Source: Bacillota bacterium
GTDB lineage: Bacteria; Bacillota; Clostridia; Peptostreptococcales; Acidaminobacteraceae
Assembly: GCA_030529205.1 (NCBI GenBank)
Contig: JAUMXJ010000097.1
Span: 1 to 5,090, forward strand
Length of the DNA stretch: 5,090 bases
Reading direction: 5' to 3'
In this document: piece after piece, positions 1-5,090 of the stretch
Numbering within the stretch: position 1 is the stretch's first letter
Layout: the number at the start of each line of letters is the position of its first letter
Position numbers and translations under genes: made by a program
The notes under the pieces: model-generated
The model's database searches: none
Told to the model about the DNA's origin: nothing
What the model saw: the letters and a program-made list of their open reading frames with translations, nothing else

Positions 1-22
1 TTCATGGGTAAGACCTTTTTTT
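1..22 (+). terminator. possible 3' end of an intrinsic terminator of an upstream gene
   Basis: The window opens with GGGTAAGACC at 6-15 followed directly by seven T residues at 16-22. A T-run straight after a G/C-containing arm is what the 3' half of a rho-independent terminator looks like, and the 5' arm would lie left of the window. Within the window only a 3-bp stem (GGT at 7-9 with ACC at 13-15) can be drawn, so this is weak. If right, it marks the end of the previous transcription unit and fits an independent promoter for the downstream operon. Confidence 0.25.
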
Positions 23-59
23 GTGTCGAAGTTGGATATGAATGCCGTACAATCGACAA

Positions 60-78
60 GTTATTGAGAATCATTCTT
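60..78 (+). promoter_or_regulatory. Fur-box-like operator overlapping the -35 element
   Basis: The 19 bases GTTATTGAGAATCATTCTT match the classical Fur consensus GATAATGATAATCATTATC at 14 of 19 positions by hand count. The core AGAAT-C-ATTCT (67-77) is a perfect 5-1-5 palindrome. It ends on the first bases of the TTGACA -35 element at 77-82, so a repressor bound here would block RNA polymerase. Fur or a Fur-like metalloregulator is what one expects for an iron or haem uptake operon. The match is moderate, and other palindrome-binding regulators (PerR, Zur) have similar sites. Confidence 0.4.
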
Positions 79-105
79 GACAACGCAATCCTTTCGTAAT
101 ATATA
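77..105 (+). promoter_or_regulatory. sigma-70-type promoter for the NifH-like/ABC transporter operon
   Basis: A perfect -35 hexamer TTGACA lies at 77-82. With a 17-base spacer the -10 would be TATATA at 100-105, inside an alternating AT run (98-109) that also offers TATATT at 104-109 with a longer spacer. Transcription would start near 111-113, giving a leader of about 150 nt before the first gene at 264. No competing -35/-10 pair was seen closer to the gene. Confidence 0.55.
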
Positions 106-112
106 TATTCAC

Positions 113-161
113 GTGGCAGATTTGAATTGTTCAAAATACACGCTTTGTGGGTGTCTGCCAC
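113..161 (+). ncRNA. structured 5' leader element: closed multi-branch stem
   Basis: GTGGCAGA (113-120) and TCTGCCAC (154-161) form a perfect 8-bp stem. Immediately inside it, with no unpaired base, TTTGAA (121-126) and TTCAAA (130-135) form a perfect 6-bp hairpin with loop TTG. A weaker 3-bp stem CAC/GTG (139-141 with 147-149) could complete a three-way junction. The element begins at about the predicted transcription start. It matches no riboswitch class I recognise, and it is much too short for a cobalamin riboswitch. It could be a regulatory RNA, a 5' stabilising structure, or a DNA-level operator. Pairing was read by eye, with no folding energy computed. Confidence 0.35.
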
Positions 162-194
162 TTTCCTCCATTTCCTTATATAAAGGAGAGGAAA
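162..194 (+). ncRNA. leader hairpin burying an AAGGAGAGG purine tract
   Basis: TTTCCTC (162-168) pairs with GAGGAAA (188-194). After a 4-nt one-sided bulge, TCCTT (173-177) pairs with AAGGA (183-187), leaving the 5-nt loop ATATA. That gives 12 base pairs directly abutting the preceding 113-161 element. The 3' arm is a Shine-Dalgarno-like sequence AAGGAGAGG that no good start codon follows at normal spacing, so it is not an evident ribosome site for a gene. A further small stem, CTCAT/ATGAG (198-202 with 210-214), follows. Confidence 0.35.
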
Positions 195-263
195 AGTCTC
201 ATTGTGGGTATGAGCAAAGAAGTATGAACAAAAAAAGAAACAAAACTTATAAAGGACAATCGT

Positions 264-1010
264 ATGAAAAAAATTGCAATCTACGGAAAAGGCGGCATCG
301 GAAAATCCACGACGACTTCCAATCTGTCTGCGGCACTTGCAAACAAGGGTTACAAGGTGATGCAGGTCGGTTGTGATCCGAAGGCGGACTCGACAAAGAA
401 TCTGATGAAAGGACGAAGAATTCCTACGGTACTGGAACAGATTAAAGAAAAAGGAGAGACTTTAAAGCTCGAAGATATCGTTTTTGAAGGATATGGCGGT
501 GTCCTGTGCGTTGAATCCGGAGGACCCACCCCGGGTGTCGGATGTGCAGGGCGAGGTATTATTTCCGCTTTCGAAAAACTCGAGGAGCTTCAAGCGTTTG
601 AGGTGTATCAACCGGATATCGTCATATACGACGTGCTGGGTGACGTCGTCTGCGGAGGATTTGCGATGCCGATTCGCGGCGGATATGCAAAAGAAGTCTA
701 TATCGTCTCATCCGGTGAGATGATGTCGCTCTATGCGGCGCATAATATCGCATCGGCGATCAGAGGCTTCGGAAAAAGGGGATACGCTGAGCTCAGAGGG
801 CTGATACTCAATGCCAAAAATTTAGAGAATGAGCTCGCCATTGTAGAGCAGGCGACGAAGGAAATCGAAACGCAAATCGTCCAGTATATTCCGAGATCTC
901 CTGAAATTCAGGAAGCGGAAAATCAGGGCGGCACGGTGTTCGAGTTCCTGGACGAGTCGAAAATGAAAGCTGTCTACAATGAGTTGGCAGACAAAATCAT
1001 GTCAGCATAA
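264..1010 (+). CDS. NifH-like ATPase / [4Fe-4S] electron-donor protein (nitrogenase iron protein family)
   Basis: A 248-residue NifH-family protein. Seen in the sequence: P-loop GKGGIGKST at 8-16 with the signature Lys (K9) and Walker Lys (K14); switch I region VGCDPKADST at 35-44 (D38, D42); cluster ligand C94 in GVGCAGRG with R97, the Arg that is ADP-ribosylated in true NifH; switch II YDVLGDVVCGGF at 122-133 with D123, D127 and the second ligand C130. Characterised family members are homodimers that bridge one [4Fe-4S] cluster and use ATP hydrolysis to pass low-potential electrons to a NifD/K-like partner. It is about 40 residues shorter than nitrogenase NifH (about 290), lacking the C-terminal extension, and Nif assembly genes are absent. 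This argues for an uncharacterised NifH-like (group IV-type) protein and against nitrogen fixation. Start at 264 is set by AGGA at 253-256, 7 nt upstream. The next gene follows after 13 nt, so the gene is co-transcribed with the transporter. Its substrate and partner are unknown. Confidence 0.93.
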   Translation: MKKIAIYGKGGIGKSTTTSNLSAALANKGYKVMQVGCDPKADSTKNLMKGRRIPTVLEQIKEKGETLKLEDIVFEGYGGVLCVESGGPTPGVGCAGRGIISAFEKLEELQAFEVYQPDIVIYDVLGDVVCGGFAMPIRGGYAKEVYIVSSGEMMSLYAAHNIASAIRGFGKRGYAELRGLILNAKNLENELAIVEQATKEIETQIVQYIPRSPEIQEAENQGGTVFEFLDESKMKAVYNELADKIMSA

Positions 1011-1013
1011 AAA

Positions 1014-1018
1014 AGGAG
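1014..1018 (+). promoter_or_regulatory. ribosome binding site fixing the start of the first lipoprotein
   Basis: AGGAG sits 5 nt before ATG at 1024. The frame is open upstream to an ATG at 979, inside the NifH-like gene, but that start would add 15 polar residues (MSWQTKSCQHKKGEK) ahead of the signal peptide and has no ribosome site. The 1024 start gives a normal lipoprotein signal and a protein of the same length as its paralogue. Confidence 0.8.
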
Positions 1019-1023
1019 AGAAA

Positions 1024-2148
1024 ATGAGTAAGAGTGTTTCAATGAAGGTTCTTGGAGTTTTGATGGCGGTCTTGGTTGCGGTGTCCGTGCTCACCGGATG
1101 CGGTGCGCAAAACAGTACAACGACTACAACGACAACGGCAGCTGTGACTACTACGCTTGCACAGTCTTCCAATCAGGAGACGAGCGCAGCAACGACTACA
1201 ACGACTGCAACTTCTACGGAAATGGCGAAGAATCCGGAGAGCGAAAAGTTTGTATTGGAGTATCCGGAAGATATGAAAGAGCTCGGTTTTGTAGATCCGC
1301 TCGTGCTTGAGAAAAAGCCGGTGCGTGTTGTGAGTCTGACGGTTGCTCCGGTACCGGCTTTGATGGAGCTCGGTGTGAAGTTTGTCGGACTTCCGACCAG
1401 CAGAGTGGTTTCGTGGCCGGAAGAGATGTTGAAGGATACCGCGCTGGTAAAATTCAATCCGCACAGCCCGGAAGATTTCGACTTTGAATCCCTTGTCGTC
1501 CTCGAACCGGATCTTGTCATTGTGAGCAGCGGTGTGAAGGATACGGCCGGCAAGAAATTGGTCGAAGAATTCAATCTTCCTGTCTACTATGTACAGGGCG
1601 GACATACCGTCAAGTACGCTTCCGTAAAATCTCAAACCGCTGAATTTGTAAAGGCGTTCGGAAAAGGCGATGCCGCTGCAAAAGGCGAGGAAATTATGAA
1701 GCGTTTTGTGGATTTGGAAGCGAAAGTGGAAAAATCCAAGGCGATGTTTGAAGGCAAGAGCGTCATGGTCATCCAATCAGGCGGAGACAGACATTTCATT
1801 CAGACAAACGGCGGAACTCTCGGCTCAATGCTCGAAATGCTCGGTTTTGTAAACGTATTTGAAAACAAAGGCAATTCCATGGTTCAACTCGACCTCGAAC
1901 AGGCGCTTTCTTACAATCCTGATTTTGTTGTCTGTGTCGGCGGAGGAACATCTGAAGAACACAAGGCGATTATGGAAAAAGTATTCGCGGAAAATCCGGA
2001 TTATTGGAACAGCATTGCTGCGATTAAGGACGGGAAAGTACAGTATCTTGGAATCGATTATATTGCAAACACAGGAATCCATGTGGTCGGGCACATTGAA
2101 AAACTTGTTGAATATATGACAACATTAACAGGAGGAAGACATGAGTAA
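1024..2148 (+). CDS. ABC transporter substrate-binding lipoprotein 1 (FepB/BtuF type, metal-chelate uptake)
   Basis: A 374-residue exported lipoprotein. Residues 1-25 are a signal peptide (hydrophobic core from about 9 to 23), with lipobox LTGC and lipidated C26. Residues 31-66 are a Thr/Ser/Ala-rich tether with runs of up to seven Thr. The ligand-binding domain starts at about 72: RVVSLTVAPVPALMELG (101-117) and the ESLVVLEPDLVIVSSG strand (155-170) are typical of the first lobe, VKSQTAEFVKAFG (201-213) enters the long helical backbone linking the lobes, and the second lobe covers about 245-370. This layout fits cluster A-II/III binding proteins for iron-siderophores, haem or cobalamin. Ligand identity cannot be read; H147, H194, Y198 and H257 are notable polar candidates. 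It lies 13 nt after the NifH-like gene and overlaps the next gene by 8 nt. It is about 66% identical to lipoprotein 2 over 66-370, without gaps. Confidence 0.9.
   Translation: MSKSVSMKVLGVLMAVLVAVSVLTGCGAQNSTTTTTTTAAVTTTLAQSSNQETSAATTTTTATSTEMAKNPESEKFVLEYPEDMKELGFVDPLVLEKKPVRVVSLTVAPVPALMELGVKFVGLPTSRVVSWPEEMLKDTALVKFNPHSPEDFDFESLVVLEPDLVIVSSGVKDTAGKKLVEEFNLPVYYVQGGHTVKYASVKSQTAEFVKAFGKGDAAAKGEEIMKRFVDLEAKVEKSKAMFEGKSVMVIQSGGDRHFIQTNGGTLGSMLEMLGFVNVFENKGNSMVQLDLEQALSYNPDFVVCVGGGTSEEHKAIMEKVFAENPDYWNSIAAIKDGKVQYLGIDYIANTGIHVVGHIEKLVEYMTTLTGGRHE
2131..2135 (+). promoter_or_regulatory. ribosome binding site of lipoprotein 2 inside the end of lipoprotein 1
   Basis: GGAGG lies 5 nt before ATG at 2141 and at the same time codes the Gly-Gly near the C-terminus of lipoprotein 1 (…LTGGRHE). 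The stop of lipoprotein 1 (TAA at 2146-2148) lies inside the second gene, so translation of the two is probably coupled. Confidence 0.8.
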
Positions 2149-3265
2149 GAATACATGTAAAGTTTTTAGCATTTTGTTGGCCGGCGTGGTTCTGATTTCT
2201 TCGCTTACAGCTTGCGGATCAGGGAACACGGGCACAACAACGGCAGCCACAACAGGCACGACACTCGCACAGTCGCAGTCGTCCGAGAATACCACGACGA
2301 CGGAGGCGACAACGGTCGCGACTACGACCACGACGGAGATGGCGAAAAATCCGGAGAATGAGAAATTTGTTCTGGAATATCCGGCGGATATGCAGGAGAA
2401 AGGATTCAAAGAGCCTCTGGTATTGGAAAAGCGCCCTCAGCGCGTCGTATGTCTCACCGCTTCGCCGGTACTCGCACTCTATGAGATGGGTGTCAACATG
2501 GTCGGTATTCCGAAGAGCAGAATCATCAAATGGCCGGAAGAGCTTGTGAACAATGTGGAAATCATTCCGTTCAGTCCGATGAGCCCGGAAGATTTCGACT
2601 TCGAGTCTCTGGTGGTTTTGGAACCGGATCTCGTCATTCTGACATCGGGCTCCAAGGATTCCGCCGGCAAGAAGATCACCGAAGAATTTAAGATTCCCGT
2701 GTACTACCTCATGGGTGGTCACAGCGTGAAGTACAGCTCTGTTAAATTGCAGACGGAGCAGCTGGTAAAAGCTTTCGGTACGGGTGATGCGGAAGAGAAA
2801 GGAAAAGCGCTTATGAAGCGTTTCGACGACTTGGAAGCGAAGATTGCGAAAGTGAAGGACTCCTTCAAGGGCATTAAGGTCATGGTGCTCGCATCGAGCG
2901 GAGATAAACACTTTATTCAGCCGAAAGGCGGTACGCTCGGTTCCATGCTCGACATGCTCGGCTTCGAGAACGTGTTCCAAAACGAGAAAAACAGCATGGT
3001 GCAGCTCGATATGGAGCAGGCACTCTCTTATGAGCCGGACTATGTCGTATGCGCAGGCGGCGGAACACCGGAGCAGCACAAGGAATTGATGCAGAAAGTC
3101 TTTGCGGAAAATCCGGATTATTGGCACACCATCTCCGCAATCAAGGAGGGCAAAGTGCTCTACCTCGGGGTTGAATATGTCCCAAGTGCGGGAATCAACG
3201 TGATCGACAATATCTCAAATCTCGTAGACTACATGGCGGAACTCACCGGTGTGAAGGTCGAATAG
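2141..3265 (+). CDS. ABC transporter substrate-binding lipoprotein 2 (paralogue of the upstream gene)
   Basis: Also 374 residues. The signal peptide ends at lipobox LTAC with lipidated C25. A Thr-rich tether follows (about 30-65), then the same two-lobed binding domain from about 72. From EMAKNP (66-71) to LTG (368-370) it aligns with lipoprotein 1 with no insertion or deletion, about 202 of 305 positions identical by hand count. Shared blocks are SPEDFDFESLVVLEPDLVI, DKHFIQ/DRHFIQ, GGTLGSMLxMLGF, NSMVQLDxEQALSY and FAENPDYW. Differences that may matter for ligand choice include H147 to M147, Q251 to A251, R256 to K256, H353 to N353, and an added Cys at 104. The gene is a tandem duplicate that has diverged at protein level while keeping the same start context ATGAGTAAGA. 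It is followed by hairpins and a 132-nt gap before the permease it presumably serves. Confidence 0.9.
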   Translation: MSKNTCKVFSILLAGVVLISSLTACGSGNTGTTTAATTGTTLAQSQSSENTTTTEATTVATTTTTEMAKNPENEKFVLEYPADMQEKGFKEPLVLEKRPQRVVCLTASPVLALYEMGVNMVGIPKSRIIKWPEELVNNVEIIPFSPMSPEDFDFESLVVLEPDLVILTSGSKDSAGKKITEEFKIPVYYLMGGHSVKYSSVKLQTEQLVKAFGTGDAEEKGKALMKRFDDLEAKIAKVKDSFKGIKVMVLASSGDKHFIQPKGGTLGSMLDMLGFENVFQNEKNSMVQLDMEQALSYEPDYVVCAGGGTPEQHKELMQKVFAENPDYWHTISAIKEGKVLYLGVEYVPSAGINVIDNISNLVDYMAELTGVKVE

Positions 3266-3268
3266 AGA

Positions 3269-3295
3269 CGGCAATGCTGCGTGAAGCAAATGCCG
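3269..3295 (+). other. small hairpin directly after the lipoprotein stop
   Basis: CGGCA (3269-3273) pairs with TGCCG (3291-3295), and after a 1x2 internal loop TGCT (3275-3278) pairs with AGCA (3285-3288) around a 6-nt loop. It starts three bases after the TAG stop of lipoprotein 2. It has no T-run, so it is not a terminator by itself. A role in protecting the 3' end of the upstream message is possible. Confidence 0.35.
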
Positions 3296-3314
3296 ATGAT
3301 GTAAATGAAGTTTA

Positions 3315-3354
3315 ATAAAATAGTGAGGTTGCATATGTAACCTCATTATTTTAT
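3315..3354 (+). terminator. 18-bp intercistronic hairpin: leaky terminator, attenuator or operator
   Basis: Bases 3315-3332 pair with 3337-3354 over 18 positions (two G-U wobbles, at 3331/3338 and 3323/3346) around the loop ATAT. The core is TGAGGTTGC / GTAACCTCA; the 5' flank is A-rich and the 3' flank is TTATTTTAT. This is the form of a bidirectional intrinsic terminator, yet genes on both sides run the same way and belong to one importer. The likeliest role is partial termination or 3' stabilisation, so that the binding proteins are made in excess over the membrane parts. The AGGTT…AACCT half-sites recall DtxR/IdeR-type operators, but with an 8-nt centre in place of the usual 5, so an operator role is less likely. 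Confidence 0.55.
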
Positions 3355-3397
3355 CAAGAATGATGATGTTTATTGAAAGAGAATCGGAGCAAAATTT

Positions 3398-4426
3398 ATG
3401 GTAGTAACAAAAAAAAGAATGAATCGAACGGGCAATTCCCTGCTGCGTATCAGTATGGTCTGGACGATTTTGCTGATGGGCATCGTAGCCATGCTGATGA
3501 TTTCCGTAGTAATCGGGAGTTCGCATCTTTCTTTGGAGCAGATATTTCGCGCGCTTATGGAGGAAGGGAAGAGCACGGTTAAGGTCATTGTGATGCAGCT
3601 CAGAATTCCGCGTGCATTGGCGACCTTGATTGTCGGAGCTTGCCTTTCCACGGGCGGGGCGCTTCTGCAATCCGTGATGAAAAACCCGCTGGCGGATCCG
3701 GGCAGCATCGGTGTAAGTGCGGGAGCGAGTACCGCGGCGATTACGGTACTTCTCATCTATCCCGGACTGACGTATTCCGTTCCGCTGTTCGCCTTCGGGG
3801 GTGCGGCACTGGCTTGTGTGCTGATCTACGTCATGGCTTGGAAGGGCGGAGTCGACCCGGTGCGCATTATTTTGTCCGGTGTCGCGGTCAACTCCGTACT
3901 CGGGGGATACAGTGCATTCCTCCAGCTTCAGAATGCGGACAATCTGTCCGGTGTTCTGGCGTTTATGAACGGAAGTTTTGCAGGGGTGACCTGGACGGAT
4001 TTGAGCGTCATTGCCATCTATGCGGCGTTCGGCTTGACCATTTCGTTCCTGTGTATCAAGAACGCCAATGCACTTCAGCTCGGGGATGAGATGGCGAAGA
4101 ATCTCGGCGTCAGAGTCAACGGCAGCCGTATTGTCCTGTCCGCGGTTGCGGCATTCCTCGCAGCCGCAACGGTTGCGAAGGTGGGAATGATCGGTTTTGT
4201 CGGACTGGTCGCGCCTCATATTTCGAGGATGCTCGTCGGATCGGACTACAAGGTCCTCGTGCCGACGTCCGTGCTCACGGGCGGACTGATGGTGCTTCTG
4301 GCGGATACGGTCGGAAGAACCGTCTGGCCGGGAACGGAAATCCCGGTAGGGGTCATGATGAGTGTGTTCGGAGGTCCGTTCTTCCTTTACATGCTGAGAA
4401 AGAGAGGTAATTTCAATGGAGCTTAA
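3398..4426 (+). CDS. FecCD/BtuC-family ABC transporter permease
   Basis: A 342-residue polytopic membrane protein, usual length for the family, with about nine or ten hydrophobic segments (first at about 20-42, last at about 315-334). Family signatures seen: RIPRALATLIVGA (69-81), GGALLQSVMKNPLADPGSIG (86-105) followed by VSAGAS, FMNGSF (189-194), LGDEMAKNLGV (228-238), the cytoplasmic coupling region GMIGFVGLVAPHISRMLVG (263-281), and LLADTVGRT (300-308) with PVGVMMSVFGGPFF (316-329). It would form a homodimer (no second permease gene is seen here) and carry a metal chelate delivered by the two lipoproteins. Start at 3398 is supported by GGAG at 3386-3389, 8 nt upstream; the Met at residue 8 has no ribosome site. 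The 3' end overlaps the ATPase gene by 11 nt. Confidence 0.96.
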   Translation: MVVTKKRMNRTGNSLLRISMVWTILLMGIVAMLMISVVIGSSHLSLEQIFRALMEEGKSTVKVIVMQLRIPRALATLIVGACLSTGGALLQSVMKNPLADPGSIGVSAGASTAAITVLLIYPGLTYSVPLFAFGGAALACVLIYVMAWKGGVDPVRIILSGVAVNSVLGGYSAFLQLQNADNLSGVLAFMNGSFAGVTWTDLSVIAIYAAFGLTISFLCIKNANALQLGDEMAKNLGVRVNGSRIVLSAVAAFLAAATVAKVGMIGFVGLVAPHISRMLVGSDYKVLVPTSVLTGGLMVLLADTVGRTVWPGTEIPVGVMMSVFGGPFFLYMLRKRGNFNGA

Positions 4427-5090
4427 TGTTTGTGATCTGCAGGTCGGATATGGTGAGCGTGTCATTGTCGACAATTTCAGTTTGAACATCAAGCACAACA
4501 AGATTACCACCATTATCGGGCCGAACGGTTCCGGGAAATCTACGATTCTCAAAGCCATCACGAGGCTGATCAAGTATCAGCAGGGAAAGGTGGTTCTCAA
4601 CGGAAACGACATTATGGCGATGAAGCCGAAGGAGCTGGCGCGCATTATCGGTGTGCTGCCGCAGTTGCATAAGGCTCCGTCCGATTTCAGGGTTAAGGAA
4701 CTCGTCGGATACGGCAGAATGCCGCATCAGAATCTTTTTTCGCGTATGAGCGAGGAAGATGAGAAGATTGTGCAATGGGCGATGGAAGTCACGGGGACAT
4801 GGCAGTTCAAAGACAAGTCCATCTACGAGATCTCCGGGGGTGAATCGCAGAGGGTTTGGATTGCAACGGTTCTCGCGCAAAAACCGGATATGCTCTTTCT
4901 GGACGAGCCGACGACCTACCTGGATATCGCGCATCAAATCGAGACCATGCAGCTTGTGAAACGGCTCAACAAGGAGACCGGAATCGGTGTCGTAATGGTG
5001 CTGCACGATTTGACACAGGCACTGGAGATCAGCGACCACGTCGTTGTCATAAAGGAAGGCAGAAAGTACGGTGAAGGTGCGCCGGAGAAC
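4416..5090 (+). CDS. ABC transporter ATP-binding protein (FepC/FhuC/BtuD type), 3' end outside window
   Basis: The frame is open for 225 codons to the last base of the window with no stop; the family is usually about 250-270 residues, so some 25-45 are missing. Seen: Walker A GPNGSGKST at 35-43, Q-loop Q83 in GVLPQ, ABC signature ISGGESQRV at 139-147, Walker B MLFLDEPT at 159-166 with D163 and catalytic E164, D-loop YLD at 168-170, switch His H197 in VLHDL. All catalytic elements are intact. The signature has SGGES in place of the common SGGQR; Glu at that place is frequent in this subfamily. Start at 4416 is supported by AGAGG at 4403-4407 and overlaps the permease end by 11 nt, so translation is probably coupled. 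It powers import through the permease as a cytoplasmic dimer. Confidence 0.95.
   Translation, partial: MELNVCDLQVGYGERVIVDNFSLNIKHNKITTIIGPNGSGKSTILKAITRLIKYQQGKVVLNGNDIMAMKPKELARIIGVLPQLHKAPSDFRVKELVGYGRMPHQNLFSRMSEEDEKIVQWAMEVTGTWQFKDKSIYEISGGESQRVWIATVLAQKPDMLFLDEPTTYLDIAHQIETMQLVKRLNKETGIGVVMVLHDLTQALEISDHVVVIKEGRKYGEGAPEN

Larger units (their letters stand above)
1024..3265 (+). repeat. tandem gene duplication of the binding lipoprotein (unit about 1117 bp)
   Basis: The two lipoprotein genes are collinear at a constant offset of 1117 bp: the start codons (1024 and 2141) and a 21-base identical stretch (1987-2007 and 3104-3124) share exactly that offset. Reading frames and lengths are the same. 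DNA identity is patchy, highest over conserved motifs, so this is an old duplication and not a recent or assembly-made copy. Confidence 0.85.

Noticed and set aside
24..58. Inverted repeat TGTCGA / TCGACA (24-29 with 53-58)
   Set aside because: Only 6 bp with a 23-base centre and no link to a promoter element; likely chance.
204..227. Leader mini-frame (GTG at 204 or ATG at 210 to TGA at 225-227)
   Set aside because: It has five to seven codons, with the purine tract too far upstream and buried in a hairpin. It is kept only as a weak remark under findings.
106..263. Cobalamin riboswitch in the leader
   Set aside because: The leader is too short and lacks the long conserved B12-box architecture. 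Only small hairpins are present.
77..376. 99-codon open frame starting at TTG, before and over the NifH-like gene start
   Set aside because: Its start lies in the -35 element, no ribosome site precedes it, and it overlaps the NifH-like gene out of frame by over 100 bases. Its composition resembles no protein domain.
264..1010. Reading the first gene as nitrogenase nifH
   Set aside because: The protein is about 40 residues shorter at the C-terminus than true NifH, and transporter genes, not nifD/K, follow it. The cluster and nucleotide motifs are shared by all NifH-like proteins and do not prove nitrogenase.
979..1023. Upstream ATG giving a 389-residue form of lipoprotein 1
   Set aside because: It adds a polar 15-residue extension ahead of a normal signal peptide, has no ribosome site, and breaks the equal length with the paralogue.
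2219..3127. 302-codon minus-strand frame, and the similar one at 1039-1776
   Set aside because: Both are antisense to the two lipoprotein genes and similar to each other only because those genes are paralogues. No domain is recognisable.
3356..3374. Second Fur-like site before the permease
   Set aside because: It matches 13 of 19 consensus bases, but it is AT-rich, hardly palindromic, and no convincing promoter lies beside it, so chance is likely.
3215..4573. 452-codon open frame on the minus strand
   Set aside because: It is antisense to the permease and ATPase genes, both of which carry unmistakable family motifs. The frame is rich in His, Arg and Gln, as expected for a shadow of a moderately GC-biased coding region.

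Overview
The window holds a compact, single-direction operon fragment from what looks like a low-to-mid-GC Gram-positive anaerobe (Bacillota, probably Clostridia). The grounds are strong AGGAG/GGAGG ribosome sites, lipoproteins anchored at the membrane instead of a free periplasmic binding protein, and an oxygen-labile NifH-type iron-sulfur ATPase. Genus cannot be told from the sequence alone.

Layout. 1-263: control region with a sigma-70-type promoter (TTGACA at 77-82), a Fur-box-like palindrome across its -35 element, and a roughly 150-nt leader rich in inverted repeats. 264-1010: a complete NifH-like ATPase with all nucleotide and [4Fe-4S] ligand motifs but without the C-terminal extension of true nitrogenase iron protein. 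1024-2148 and 2141-3265: two tandem paralogous lipoproteins, each 374 residues with a Thr-rich linker, of the FepB/BtuF class of metal-chelate binding proteins (about 66% identical in the mature domain by hand count). 3266-3397: a spacer with two hairpins, the second an 18-bp stem resembling an attenuator or leaky terminator. 3398-4426: FecCD/BtuC-type permease. 4416-5090: FepC/BtuD/FhuC-type ATPase, cut by the window end.

How the parts fit. The last four genes make a complete class-II (type II) ABC importer of the kind that takes up iron-siderophores, haem, cobalamin or related metal chelates, with two binding proteins for one permease. The leading gene is an electron-donor ATPase that in all characterised relatives (NifH, BchL/ChlL, CfbC, methylthio-alkane reductase) works on a NifD/K-like catalytic partner. 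No such partner lies in this window. The reasonable inference is that an imported iron or tetrapyrrole/metallophore compound is linked to a NifH-dependent reduction, and that a NifD/K-like gene lies downstream of 5090 or elsewhere. This is a hypothesis: the ligand, the reaction and the partner are not visible here.
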